DNA from: Tengunoibacter tsumagoiensis
Lineage (GTDB): Bacteria; Chloroflexota; Ktedonobacteria; Ktedonobacterales; Ktedonobacteraceae
Direction of reading: 5' to 3'
DNA length: 64,000 nucleotides
Assembly: GCF_003967535.1 (NCBI RefSeq)
Contig: NZ_BIFR01000002.1
Location: forward strand, 310,001-374,000
Positions 26,003 through 34,525 of this stretch are shown one piece after another (within the stretch, counting starts at the first letter, position 1; each line of letters opens with the position of its first letter). The notes beneath the pieces are model-generated. The model did not search any database. It was not told where the DNA came from and was given only the letters and a program-made list of their open reading frames with translations. The position numbers and the translations under genes are program-made.

Positions 26003-28762
26003 TTAAGGCATTTTTGATTGAATAGTAATACTCAGAGCATCTGCGATGACCTGCTGCAATTTATCGGTGAGACCAGCCTGCCAATAGGCAGTAAAAGAAA
26101 CTTCTCCAAGTTGATCTTCCAGGGTTTGGATCGCCTGCCCATTGAAAACAGGATCTTCCTGTTGAACCATTTTGTTGAACTGGTTGTACATCTTTTGGGC
26201 TCGTGCAAAGAGATGGGCAGCTAACGAAAACTGGTTGTCCGTGAATGCCACCTGCGCCAGACCAGCCAGACAGGTAGCAATACCAAAGCGATCATCCTGC
26301 TTTTGAAACAGAGCAAGACTCTGTTTATACAAGGTAGCAGCTTGATCATATACATGCTGATAGAGCGCGATCTCGGCCAGATTGGCCTGTGAGATTGCAA
26401 TGCCAATCGTATAGTCTAATGCCTGGGAATGTTTCAGCCCTTCCTGATACAGCAGCGCTGCCTGTTCATAATGATGTAATTGCTTTTCAACATCGCCAAG
26501 GTTATTGAAGGCTGATGCAATTGCATATTCGTCACCTACCTTTTCAAAGAGAGCCAGGCTTTCTGCATGCAATTTTGCCGCATCGACAAGCTTTCCTTGT
26601 TTAATAGCCACATTCCCCAGGTTATTGAGCAACGTCGCCATTCCTCGCTGATCGCCAGTTTCCTGCTTAATGTGCAGGCTTTTCTCCAGCAGCGATGTGG
26701 CTTGTTGGATAGCACCTTGATGGAGAGCCGCATCGGCCATTGTCACATAAGCTCTACTTATCAGTTCTTTGTCTTGTAAGTGCAAGCTCAAGGCCAGTGC
26801 CTCTTCTGCCAGGTGCGTTGCCTGTTGTAAATGTCCTTGATGTATAGCCAGAATGCCCATACCATGGAGTGCTCTCGCCTTGACTCTCATCGAGGGAGGC
26901 TGCTGAATATCAAGTTTTAAGAGCTCCTCGAGCGTTTGTTTGGTATCTTCCGTCTGGCCAACGATCAGCCAGAATCTCCAGAGGGCACTGACCATGCGAA
27001 GCCCTGCCTCCACCTGAAGATGTTGGACAGACCAGCTAAAGGCTAACTGAAGATTCTCTTGCTCCGTTTTGAGTATCTGCATCCAATATTTCTGTTCGGC
27101 TCCGATGAGCCCTGGTTCTGCCTGCTCTGCCAGTTCCAGATAGTAGGTAGCATGCATCTCTCTAAGGGGTGGGTAGTGTTCAGATGCCAGGGTTTCTTGT
27201 GCAAATTCGCGAATAGTCGTGAGCATTTCAAAACGTGGCTCTTCGTCGATCTGCTCATGTTGTTGAATAAGGCTTTTGGTAAGTAATGAATGAAGAACAT
27301 TAAAAATATCGACCTCTTTACTTACCGTTGATTGGCAGATCTGCTCAATTGCCTCAAGAGTGCATCCACCTGCAAAGATAGATAATTGTGCAAAAAGCTG
27401 TTTTTCATTCTGATCGAGCAGATCGTAGCTCCAGGCAATAGCATTGCGTAACGTTCGTTGTCGTTCTGAGCGATTGCGTTCACCTCCTGTCAATAATTTC
27501 AAGCTATGGCTGATCCGTTTGAGCATTGCCTGGGGGGGAAGGATATTGATGCGTGCTGCTGCTAATTCAATGGCAAGGGGGAGCCCATCCAATCGGCAGC
27601 AGATCTCAACGATTGCAGCGGCATTCTGTGCAGTCAACTCAAAGTCGGGTTTAATGGCTCTGGCCTGCTGCAAAAACAAGGCAATGGCATCCCAGCGCAG
27701 GAGCTCTTGCGGACTCTGTGACGTATCATAGAAAGGAACCCTTAATGGAGAGACGTGATATTCATGTTCACCGTCGATGTGTAAAGCCTCTCGACTACTG
27801 ATAAGCACTTTCAGTTGTGGGCAGGCCAGAAGTAATTCTGTAATGAAAGCTCCAGCCTGTACCACCTGTTCAAAATTATCCAGGATAAGGAGAATAGCGG
27901 CATCTAAATGCTCTTTAAGCAGATCGAGAAGGGAGAGATTCCAATGTTTGGATACGCCAATAGCTTGAGCAATAGTGGGGATCACAGAACTGATATCCCG
28001 CACAGTTGCCAACTCTACAAAGTAGACCCCATCGGGGAAAGATTCGGCGAGTAGTGAGCCAACTTGTATGCTCAGCCTGGTTTTGCCAGTACCACCAGGA
28101 CCAATCAGCGTAACGAGCCGTATCTGTTGATCTCCTAATAGCTGACTGATCGCCGTAAGCTCCTGTTCCCTTCCAATAAAGGCAGTCAGTTGTAACGGAA
28201 GATTCTGTCTCCGATGCCCGAGCGTCTTAATCGGAGGAAACTGAATAGATTGATGAGAATACACGAGTTGAAAGATATGTTCAGGCTGCTGAATATCTTT
28301 GAGAAAATGAACACCAAGATCGACTACTGGAATGTTTGCCTCAATGAGTGCGTGGGTGCTGCCTGTTAAAAGAACCTGCCCGCCATGAGCTGCTGATAGC
28401 AGGCGTGCAACATGATTGAGTGTCTGACCAAAGTAGTCGGCTTCCCGTTGTTCTGCCTCACCAGTATGTACCGCGATCCTCACCCGCAAAGGAGTAATTT
28501 CCAGGGCCCATGGCTCGGCAGCCAGAGCATTTTGGGCGTCAATGGCAGCTTGAACGGCGTGTCCTGCGGTGCTAAAGGCAACACAGAAGGCATCTCCTAC
28601 AGTTTTGAAGACAACTCCTCCATGAAGGTGCATAACTGCATGTAAGAGCTGATCATGGCGAGCAATAGTTCTCTTCATGATATCTGGAAAGCGCTGCCAA
28701 CGTCTGGTACTCTCTTCAATATCTGTAAAGAGGAATGTAATAGTCCCTGTAGGCATCTGCAT
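26003..28762 (-). CDS. AfsR-like regulator: nucleotidyl cyclase domain, NB-ARC ATPase, TPR array
   Basis: The 919-residue product starts with a class III nucleotidyl cyclase domain (TFLFTDIEESTRRW and TVGDAFCVAFS carry the two metal aspartates). An NB-ARC/STAND ATPase follows, with Walker A LIGPGGTGKTRLSIQ near residue 205 and Walker B AILLILDNFEQV. The C-terminal half is a run of tetratricopeptide repeats (ISRAYVTMADAALHQG, ATLLNNLGNVAIKQG, ASAFNNLGDVEKQ). GGAGG lies 7 nt before the ATG at 28762, which is preferred to 28789. Such proteins are common signalling ATPases in Ktedonobacteria. It is divergent from the RiPP operon, so it is a candidate regulator of it. There is no DNA-binding domain, so control would be indirect. 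Confidence 0.92.
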   Translation of the reverse strand: MQMPTGTITFLFTDIEESTRRWQRFPDIMKRTIARHDQLLHAVMHLHGGVVFKTVGDAFCVAFSTAGHAVQAAIDAQNALAAEPWALEITPLRVRIAVHTGEAEQREADYFGQTLNHVARLLSAAHGGQVLLTGSTHALIEANIPVVDLGVHFLKDIQQPEHIFQLVYSHQSIQFPPIKTLGHRRQNLPLQLTAFIGREQELTAISQLLGDQQIRLVTLIGPGGTGKTRLSIQVGSLLAESFPDGVYFVELATVRDISSVIPTIAQAIGVSKHWNLSLLDLLKEHLDAAILLILDNFEQVVQAGAFITELLLACPQLKVLISSREALHIDGEHEYHVSPLRVPFYDTSQSPQELLRWDAIALFLQQARAIKPDFELTAQNAAAIVEICCRLDGLPLAIELAAARINILPPQAMLKRISHSLKLLTGGERNRSERQRTLRNAIAWSYDLLDQNEKQLFAQLSIFAGGCTLEAIEQICQSTVSKEVDIFNVLHSLLTKSLIQQHEQIDEEPRFEMLTTIREFAQETLASEHYPPLREMHATYYLELAEQAEPGLIGAEQKYWMQILKTEQENLQLAFSWSVQHLQVEAGLRMVSALWRFWLIVGQTEDTKQTLEELLKLDIQQPPSMRVKARALHGMGILAIHQGHLQQATHLAEEALALSLHLQDKELISRAYVTMADAALHQGAIQQATSLLEKSLHIKQETGDQRGMATLLNNLGNVAIKQGKLVDAAKLHAESLALFEKVGDEYAIASAFNNLGDVEKQLHHYEQAALLYQEGLKHSQALDYTIGIAISQANLAEIALYQHVYDQAATLYKQSLALFQKQDDRFGIATCLAGLAQVAFTDNQFSLAAHLFARAQKMYNQFNKMVQQEDPVFNGQAIQTLEDQLGEVSFTAYWQAGLTDKLQQVIADALSITIQSKMP

Positions 28763-28891
28763 CGCTATCCCTCCGTTCCTTCTCCTCACACCTCTTCAGC
28801 CGTTCAAACATCTGAACTACCATAGTTCTAATATACATAAACCTGGTTTAAATGTCAATGATTTTTAATATTTCCTGATTATATTTTATTA

Positions 28892-28911
28892 GTTCCAACA
28901 ACTTCCAACAA
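28892..28911. repeat. Tandem direct repeat TTCCAACAA upstream of the RiPP promoter
   Basis: GTTCCAACAA and CTTCCAACAA are adjacent, and a weaker copy (GCTCCAAAAA) lies at about 28943. The pair is centred about 55 bases upstream of the -35 element. The placement suits an activator. Confidence 0.5.
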
Positions 28912-28955
28912 ACTTCGTAAAAATTAAGGTATTTTTGTATTAGCTCCAAAAAGCA

Positions 28956-28984
28956 TTGACAATGTTTGATTGGTATGTTATAAG
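28956..28984 (+). promoter_or_regulatory. Sigma-70 promoter of the RiPP operon
   Basis: TTGACA at 28956-28961 is followed after 17 bases by TATAAG at 28979-28984. The predicted start near 28991 gives a leader of about 140 bases before the first precursor at 29132. Confidence 0.75.
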
Positions 28985-29131
28985 TACTTGTGTAAAACAT
29001 CAACTAAGTGTAACGCTCTTAATGAGACTGAAATATCGGTAAGAGTATCCTACATTGAAGGTAGTTTCATTGGGTTCTTACTTGAAGTAAAGCGTAAGCA
29101 GTTCTTTGTGCAATGGATAAGGAGCTCAAAA

Positions 29132-29413
29132 GTGCGTCTTCATGTTGCTCGTAAGAAGTTACGTACCATTGTTGCACAAGCTTGCAATGACCGATATTAC
29201 ATGAATGTGCTACGTAACGATCCTGTAGATGTTCTGGTCAATGAAGGTCTCCCTTTCGATGTGATTGAAGATTTTCTACGTGAGACTGGCTTGCAGGCCG
29301 ATGTCTCCGGGTATGCCATGTCTGGGCAAATGTGTGCAAATTCCTGTGCACTCTCTCATACAAATGCTTATCCTCCTGGGGAATGTTATTTTCCTGCGTT
29401 ATCTTCCCTATAA
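29132..29413 (+). CDS. RiPP precursor peptide 1, CANSCALS core
   Basis: The GTG at 29132 is chosen because AGGAG lies 7 nt upstream and because the resulting start (VRLHVARKKLRTIV) aligns with the orphan peptide at 21278. The 93-residue product has the leader motif VNEGLPFDVIEDFLRETGL and then AMSGQMCANSCALSHTNAY with a distal YPPGECYFPALSSL. It has three cysteines and several Ser/Thr in the tail, so thioether or disulfide rings are possible. It differs from the five following peptides in lacking the GYSAD/hydrophobic tail and is nearer to the orphan. It is the first gene of the operon. Confidence 0.75.
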   Translation: MRLHVARKKLRTIVAQACNDRYYMNVLRNDPVDVLVNEGLPFDVIEDFLRETGLQADVSGYAMSGQMCANSCALSHTNAYPPGECYFPALSSL

Positions 29414-29568
29414 TGTGTTTACGAATTTTCTTGCTATAATGTGTTCGATGTGCCCAGGAATCTTCTTGCCTCCAACATTTTTGTAATTGGCAGTGTAAAA
29501 TCTGATCAATCTTTTTTTCCGTTATCGCGTAGTTGCCCTATGTTATCTCTATGAAGAAGGAGGCACTG

Positions 29569-29790
29569 ATGAACACTTATCCTGAGCATATTAGAGCACT
29601 TGCCCGTCAACTCGGTGCTCGGCTCAAGACAGATGCGACATTTAAAGAGCAAGTGGAGAAGAATCCTATTGATGCGCTTGGTGCAGCAGGCTTGCAAAAA
29701 GAAGTGGTCGCAGATTTTTTGCGAGAGACTGGTCTGGGTGATGTCGCTGGCTATTTGGGCTCAGGTTTTTGTAGTTTGACTGTGTATTGA
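29569..29790 (+). CDS. RiPP precursor peptide 2
   Basis: The 73-residue product has GGAGG 5 nt before the ATG. The leader reads IRALARQLGARLKTDATFKE, then NPIDALGAAGL and VVADFLRETGLGDVAGY. The tail after GDVAGY is short, LGSGFCSLTVY, with one Cys and Ser/Thr at three positions. One ring at most could form. An intercistronic hairpin (about 29795-29826, ATGTCATTGT paired with ACAATGACAT) follows the stop codon. Confidence 0.8.
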   Translation: MNTYPEHIRALARQLGARLKTDATFKEQVEKNPIDALGAAGLQKEVVADFLRETGLGDVAGYLGSGFCSLTVY

Positions 29791-29794
29791 GTGC

Positions 29795-29826
29795 CTATGT
29801 CATTGTCGGTTGCAGAACAATGACAT
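29795..29826 (+). other. Intercistronic hairpin after precursor 2
   Basis: ATGTCATTGT pairs perfectly with ACAATGACAT around a 10-nt loop. There is no T run. It probably protects an RNA end or reduces read-through between precursor genes. Confidence 0.5.
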
Positions 29827-29882
29827 GGCACGTACAACGTTTGCGATAGTGTGGCCATAAAGCAGCTTTAAAGGAGGTACAT

Positions 29883-30131
29883 ATGAGTGAAAAAGATATG
29901 GCTCATCTGCGGGTTGTTGCGCAACAATTAGTTGAACGTCTGGGTGCGGACCCTACATTCAAGACCCAGGTCCAGCAAGACCCGGTTGCCGTTCTCAGTG
30001 GTGCAGGCCTTCCTCAAGAGTATGTGTCGACCTTTTTACATGAGACAGGGCTTGAAGAAGTAGCGGGATATCTTTCCCCTAACACCACCCATTATTGTTT
30101 AATTACCTGCTTGTTGAGCAATATTATCTGA
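29883..30131 (+). CDS. RiPP precursor peptide 3
   Basis: The 82-residue product follows a strong site (AAAGGAGG, 5 nt from the ATG). The leader is LRVVAQQLVERLGADPTFK, QQDPVAVLSGAGLPQEYVSTFLHETGLEEVAGY written in two overlapping blocks of family consensus. The core is LSPNTTHYCLITCLLSNII with two Cys and three Thr plus Ser, enough for two lanthionine rings. A short 7-bp hairpin (30148-30167) lies downstream. Confidence 0.82.
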   Translation: MSEKDMAHLRVVAQQLVERLGADPTFKTQVQQDPVAVLSGAGLPQEYVSTFLHETGLEEVAGYLSPNTTHYCLITCLLSNII

Positions 30132-30286
30132 TTTACTCTTTACCTGCCATATCTCGTAATATGGCGGTAAATCCCTGCGGTTGGCATAGGCCCACGAAAT
30201 TGTTACGTTGGGTACAACCGTAGAGAATTGCCGCTATGTGAGCCTCTCTCCATAGTTGTCGCAAATAGTTATTAAAGGAGAAAAAG

Positions 30287-30523
30287 ATGAGCAATCAGGA
30301 GTTTGAGCAGGCCCGTGAGGCTGCCCGTCGTCTTGCAGAACGTGCGAAGGCTGATCCCGCTTTCAAAGAAAAGCTTCAGAAAGATCCCAAAGGGACCCTT
30401 ACTTCTGAGGGATTGCCTGAAAACTATGTTGACACATTTGTGAAAGAGACGGGCATTGGCGATGTCGTAGGCTTCAGCGCTGATACCATCACCATCTGCA
30501 TTGCTTTCTCGATCAGTCTGTAA
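30287..30523 (+). CDS. RiPP precursor peptide 4
   Basis: The 78-residue product has AAAGGAG 8 nt before the ATG. The leader has AREAARRLAERAKADPAFKE, KDPKGTLTSEGLPENYV and KETGIGDVVGF. The core SADTITICIAFSISL alternates polar and hydrophobic residues, with one Cys and four Ser/Thr. The TIxIC pattern is shared with peptides 5-7. Confidence 0.85.
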   Translation: MSNQEFEQAREAARRLAERAKADPAFKEKLQKDPKGTLTSEGLPENYVDTFVKETGIGDVVGFSADTITICIAFSISL

Positions 30524-30592
30524 TTTCCCTGGCTATCTCCTGAATATGAATGGCATGATGGCAGGTAATGGACCTGTTGAAAGGACATACTT

Positions 30593-30829
30593 ATGAGCGA
30601 TCAGAATAATCAGCAACTACGCGCACTTGCACGCCAGCTCTCCGAGCGTATGAAGACCGAGCCAGATTTTAAGGCTCAGGTAGAAAAAGACCCTTCTGCC
30701 ACGTTGACAGCCGCAGGCCTTCCTACTGATGCAGTAAAAGAGTTTTTGCAGTTGACCAGTACTGATGATGTCACTGGCTATTCTGCGGACACCATCTGGA
30801 TCTCTATCTGCATTCTCTCTGGTCTTTAA
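30593..30829 (+). CDS. RiPP precursor peptide 5
   Basis: The 78-residue product has the same leader plan (LRALARQLSERMKTEPDFKA, KDPSATLTAAGLPTDAV, DDVTGYSAD). The core is SADTIWISICILSGL, with one Cys preceded by Ser two positions before and Thr six before, and a Ser after it. The ribosome binding site is weaker (AAAGGACATACTT). Confidence 0.85.
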   Translation: MSDQNNQQLRALARQLSERMKTEPDFKAQVEKDPSATLTAAGLPTDAVKEFLQLTSTDDVTGYSADTIWISICILSGL

Positions 30830-30931
30830 TGATTCTCTGGTCAATGCGGTCCAGGTATCTATTCTATTCACTGGCGCTTTTTGTGTTTGTTCGTCTCTAC
30901 CAATTTACCTGTATAAAAAAGGAGTTTCATC

Positions 30932-31180
30932 ATGAGCGATCAGAATCTTGAACAGATTCGTGCGACGGCTCGTCAATTAGTTGAGTGCATCAATAGCGAT
31001 AGCAGCTTTAAAGAGAAGGTAGAAAAAGATCCAAAAGGCACACTGGTGGCAGAGGGATTGCCAGAGAATGCAGTAGGAGAGTTTCTGCACGAGGCTAATC
31101 TGACCGATGTCGCTGGCTATAGCGCAGACCTTACCATTTCAATTACCATTTGTGGTCTTAGCTGTCTTCTTTCATTATAG
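30932..31180 (+). CDS. RiPP precursor peptide 6
   Basis: The 82-residue product has AAGGAG upstream. The leader is RATARQLVECINSDSSFKE, KDPKGTLVAEGLPENAV and EANLTDVAGYSAD. The core is SADLTISITICGLSCLLSL with two Cys, Thr and Ser. It is nearly identical to peptide 7 at both DNA and protein level, including the 5' flank, and differs mainly by a Cys in the leader (VECIN for VERIN) and the core end. Confidence 0.87.
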   Translation: MSDQNLEQIRATARQLVECINSDSSFKEKVEKDPKGTLVAEGLPENAVGEFLHEANLTDVAGYSADLTISITICGLSCLLSL

Positions 31181-31212
31181 TAGCATAGCATGTGCTAAGA
31201 AGGAGTTTCATC

Positions 31213-31461
31213 ATGAGCGATCAGAATCTGGATCAATTACGTGCGACGGCCCGTCAATTAGTTGAGCGCATCAATAGCGATAGCAGCTTTAAAGAGAAGG
31301 TAGAAAAAGATCCGAAAGGCACGCTGGTGGCAGAGGGATTGCCAGAGAATGCAGTAGGAGAGTTTCTGCACGAGGCTAATCTGACCGATGTCGCTGGCTA
31401 TAGCGCAGACCTCACCATTTCAATTACTGCATGTTTGCTGTCTTGCCTTATCTCTTTATAA
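31213..31461 (+). CDS. RiPP precursor peptide 7
   Basis: The 82-residue product starts at 31213 with AAGGAG 11 nt upstream; the in-frame codons back to 31192 are not needed. The leader is almost the same as in peptide 6. The core is SADLTISITACLLSCLISL, with two Cys. The pair is a recent tandem duplication. Confidence 0.87.
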   Translation: MSDQNLDQLRATARQLVERINSDSSFKEKVEKDPKGTLVAEGLPENAVGEFLHEANLTDVAGYSADLTISITACLLSCLISL

Positions 31462-31620
31462 GAGCGACGAATTATACTTTGAGCAGAGAACAAGAGCTGA
31501 TTTTTGTCATACCAGGAGAATGAAGGAAATTCTTTGTCAGGGACGTTCCATCACCTCTCCTAGCACTTCGTTACCTCATACTATAGCAGATAGATAGAAA
31601 TCAGGTCAATAGGAGCTATT

Positions 31621-31645
31621 GCGGGAGGAAGCCTCTTCCTTCCGC
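31621..31645 (+). other. Hairpin between precursors and synthetase
   Basis: GCGGGAGGAAG pairs with CTTCCTTCCGC around a 3-nt loop with one mismatch. It has no T run. It lies in the 267-base gap between the last precursor and the synthetase, where partial termination would keep enzyme levels below peptide levels. Confidence 0.5.
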
Positions 31646-31728
31646 TCTCTCGGTTCTTCAACGGCTACAGTATAGTATCACAAGCGAGCACACCTGATAA
31701 TATGTTTTTGAAGGAAGGGAAGTGCGCG

Positions 31729-34497
31729 ATGGTTGTTCATCATGCAGATAATTCTTTGAACTCTCACAATGATGAGGTCTTAATTGCAGTAGCGCGCGAG
31801 GTTTGTGCTCAGAATGCACCACTTACACAGCAATGGAATATAAATTATGCGTATGATGCACAGAAGCCATGGCTTCGCTTTGTGCGTCAGAACACAACCC
31901 TCCCTTCGCAAGGGTGGAAACTCCATGTGTCAGCCAGTATTGATTCGGCAGCTGCTTTATTGCGCTGTGTTTTACCTCTTTTACTAGCTGAGTCTTCAGC
32001 CTTCAAATGTGCTGCAACGATTCAGCATCTGAATTATTTAAATCAGGGGCAAGGAGGGAACAGTCAGTTAGGAAAATTTATTACCATCTATCCTGCCAAT
32101 GACGAAGAGGCAGTTCGTCTTGCCCTTCTTCTCGATAACGAGACGCGCAATCGAGGGCTGGGAGGTCCGAACATTCCATCAGACCATATTTTGTGCCCTG
32201 GGAGCCTGGTCTATTATCGGTATGGGGGCTTTGATGGCAAAACGTTTGTGCAACAACAAAATGGTATGATTAGCCACGCGCTTATGACTCCAGAGAATGA
32301 GCTGATCGTAGATCGCCGGACTCCCCGCTATAGTGCTCCCGAGTGGGTGACGGACCCCTTCAAAGCAGCTGGCATCTCGGTCGATCTACCCCCTATGGAG
32401 CGACTTCTGGAAAAACGTTATCTTATATTAGCGACCATTTCTGCAAATATCAGCCATATTGTCTATCTCGGAGCTGATTTAGAGAATTCTTGCTCTTGTA
32501 TCGTGAAGGGATTGGGATATGGATGGCAGTATAATACTACAGATAAACTGGGTCGTACCAAATTATTGCACGAAGGTGAGATTATGGCGCGCCTGCATGG
32601 TATCCCCTTTGTGCCTGAGCTCTATGCGGTCATTGAGACTGAATATGATGCCTATCTTATTATGGAAGATATTGAAGGAAAGACGTTAACAAACTATGTA
32701 TCGCAGATCTCAGCCAGGGGAGAGCAGCTCCCATTCTCCACAATAGTGCAATGGAGTATACAGCTTGCTCAACTGTTTGCAGCGATTCATGCACGAGGAA
32801 TTGTCTATGGAGATATTAAATCAAGCAATATCATCCTGGGCGATCATGAACAGCTCTATCTGATCGATTTCGATACTGCTCACGAATCCGGCGATACAAC
32901 CAGGCGTTTTGCCGGTCGGGGAACACGTGGATATATGTCACCACAGGTCTGTCAGGGACAGACGGCCACCATTGCCGATGATATCTTCTCTCTAGGTGCT
33001 CTCTATTACTTTTTGCTTACGGGCATTGAAGTATCTACGTCTGTTGATCCATTGAAGCCTTTGATTCGGCCACTTGAGTGGATTCGACCAGATATTCCCC
33101 ATGCTCTCCAGCAGATTATTCTCCGTTGTACAGCCGAGCAGCCAGAGGATCGCTATGCTTCTATGCGAGAGTTACAGACGGCTCTAGAGCATGTTACGAT
33201 TATTGATGAAGTTATTCCTTTTGGCTGTGAGCTCACTTCTACCTATATTGTAGAAGCTAAAGAACGTTATCGGCACCTGGCCAGCCGCTTATTAGAGACA
33301 CTGTGTGCTCAGGCTCAAAAAGTACCAGGAGAGCCCGGTCTCGCCTGGATGAGCTTGCACCATACTGCGCCGAACTTTTTTTCACGTGATTTGAATACTG
33401 GAAATAGTGGGACGCTTCTGGCTCTGGCCGAATTAACCTGGGTTTTGGATAGTGCGCGTGGACGTGAGGTACTGGCTGAAGGGGCTCTCTGGCTTCGTCA
33501 AGCACAGCCATTGAGGAAGCCTCCTCTGGCTGGATTGTATGCTGGCATAGCCGGTTCTGGGGTAGCTTTATTAAAAGCGGGTCAGGTATTGAAAGATCCT
33601 TCCTTTATCGATGCCGCGATTGAGCGCTCTCGCATTGTTGCCTCTTTACCATTGCAATCACTGGATATTATCCATGGAGCTGCTGGCCGCCTGCGTTTTC
33701 ATCTTTTACTCTGGGATGAAACGCATGATCAAGAACATCTGGAGGCTGCTCAGGCCTGTGGCGAATACCTGCTCTCAACGGCTACTTTTGAACCATCAGG
33801 GACTGTCTATTGGGATCATGTGTCCGTGCTGGATGAAGAAAGTAAAAAGCCTCTGCTTGGCTATGCGCATGGAACCGCAGGTATTGCCGATGCGTTGTTG
33901 GAGCTCTTTGAAACCACAGTTGATGAACGATATGTGCCCGCTATCGTTGGCGCTGCTGCCTGGTTACAACTTCAACTGGTGAGTAGTGAGAGCGATCCAC
34001 AGTTATTGAGCTGGCCACGAGCGGTGGGTGGCGAACCAGCGGCTGCTTTCTGGTGCCATGGAGCAACAGGAATTGGGCGCTTCTTTCTCCACCTTGCTAA
34101 AGGGAATTTGTTTGCCAGTGCAGCTGCCATAACCGCCAGGGTGGCGAAGACCGTGGCTCGTGGTCACCGCTGGGCCTCGACTACTCAGTGTCACGGACTT
34201 GCTGGGAACATTGAATTCTTGTTAGATCTCTATCGCTTTACGGGCGATACACTCCTCTGTGAACAAGCTTTTGTCCTTGGTAGATTACTGGAAACGTTTG
34301 CTGGTGAGCAAGATGGTCTCCTGGTCTTCCCTTCAGAGTTTCCTGGTGTGTTTACACCTGATTATATGATTGGTTACGCTGGCGTTGCCCTTTGCCTGCT
34401 CCGTTTGAGCGCTCCCGAGCTCCTTCCCCATGCGTTAAGCCGTGCAGCTTTTCGTGCATATAGCCATACTGTACATCATACAATGCCTATTGCCTGA
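31729..34497 (+). CDS. Three-domain lanthionine synthetase (class IV-like LanL/LanKC)
   Basis: The 922-residue product has three domains. The N-terminal lyase (to about 240) has LGKFITIYP, ETRNRGLGGPNIPSDHI and YYRYGGF. The Ser/Thr kinase (about 250-510) has VYGDIKSSN with the catalytic aspartate near residue 362 and LIDFDTA in place of DFG. The LanC-like cyclase (about 520-922) has YAHGTAGI, WCHGATG with Cys776 and TQCHGLAG with Cys821-His822. These are the zinc ligands, which class III enzymes lack, so I call it class IV-like. It phosphorylates and eliminates Ser/Thr in the core peptides and forms thioether rings with Cys. The ATG at 31729 follows AGGGAAG; a start at 31702 is possible. Confidence 0.93.
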   Translation: MVVHHADNSLNSHNDEVLIAVAREVCAQNAPLTQQWNINYAYDAQKPWLRFVRQNTTLPSQGWKLHVSASIDSAAALLRCVLPLLLAESSAFKCAATIQHLNYLNQGQGGNSQLGKFITIYPANDEEAVRLALLLDNETRNRGLGGPNIPSDHILCPGSLVYYRYGGFDGKTFVQQQNGMISHALMTPENELIVDRRTPRYSAPEWVTDPFKAAGISVDLPPMERLLEKRYLILATISANISHIVYLGADLENSCSCIVKGLGYGWQYNTTDKLGRTKLLHEGEIMARLHGIPFVPELYAVIETEYDAYLIMEDIEGKTLTNYVSQISARGEQLPFSTIVQWSIQLAQLFAAIHARGIVYGDIKSSNIILGDHEQLYLIDFDTAHESGDTTRRFAGRGTRGYMSPQVCQGQTATIADDIFSLGALYYFLLTGIEVSTSVDPLKPLIRPLEWIRPDIPHALQQIILRCTAEQPEDRYASMRELQTALEHVTIIDEVIPFGCELTSTYIVEAKERYRHLASRLLETLCAQAQKVPGEPGLAWMSLHHTAPNFFSRDLNTGNSGTLLALAELTWVLDSARGREVLAEGALWLRQAQPLRKPPLAGLYAGIAGSGVALLKAGQVLKDPSFIDAAIERSRIVASLPLQSLDIIHGAAGRLRFHLLLWDETHDQEHLEAAQACGEYLLSTATFEPSGTVYWDHVSVLDEESKKPLLGYAHGTAGIADALLELFETTVDERYVPAIVGAAAWLQLQLVSSESDPQLLSWPRAVGGEPAAAFWCHGATGIGRFFLHLAKGNLFASAAAITARVAKTVARGHRWASTTQCHGLAGNIEFLLDLYRFTGDTLLCEQAFVLGRLLETFAGEQDGLLVFPSEFPGVFTPDYMIGYAGVALCLLRLSAPELLPHALSRAAFRAYSHTVHHTMPIA

Positions 34498-34525
34498 TGA
34501 AGAAAGGCAGAAGTGGAGAAACTCT

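Larger units (their letters stand above)
30921..31461 (+). repeat. Tandem duplication of precursor genes 6 and 7
   Basis: A block of about 230 bases starting at the ribosome binding site (AAGGAGTTTCATCATGAGCG) occurs at about 30921 and again at about 31200. The copies differ at scattered bases in the leader and more at the 3' end of the core. Confidence 0.85.

Noticed and set aside
29132..31461. The precursor repeats taken as a CRISPR array or as ordinary Nif11-type peptides
   Set aside because: The repeats are protein-coding with ribosome binding sites and variable C termini, not spacers. The leaders resemble but do not clearly match the Nif11 family, so I left them unclassified.
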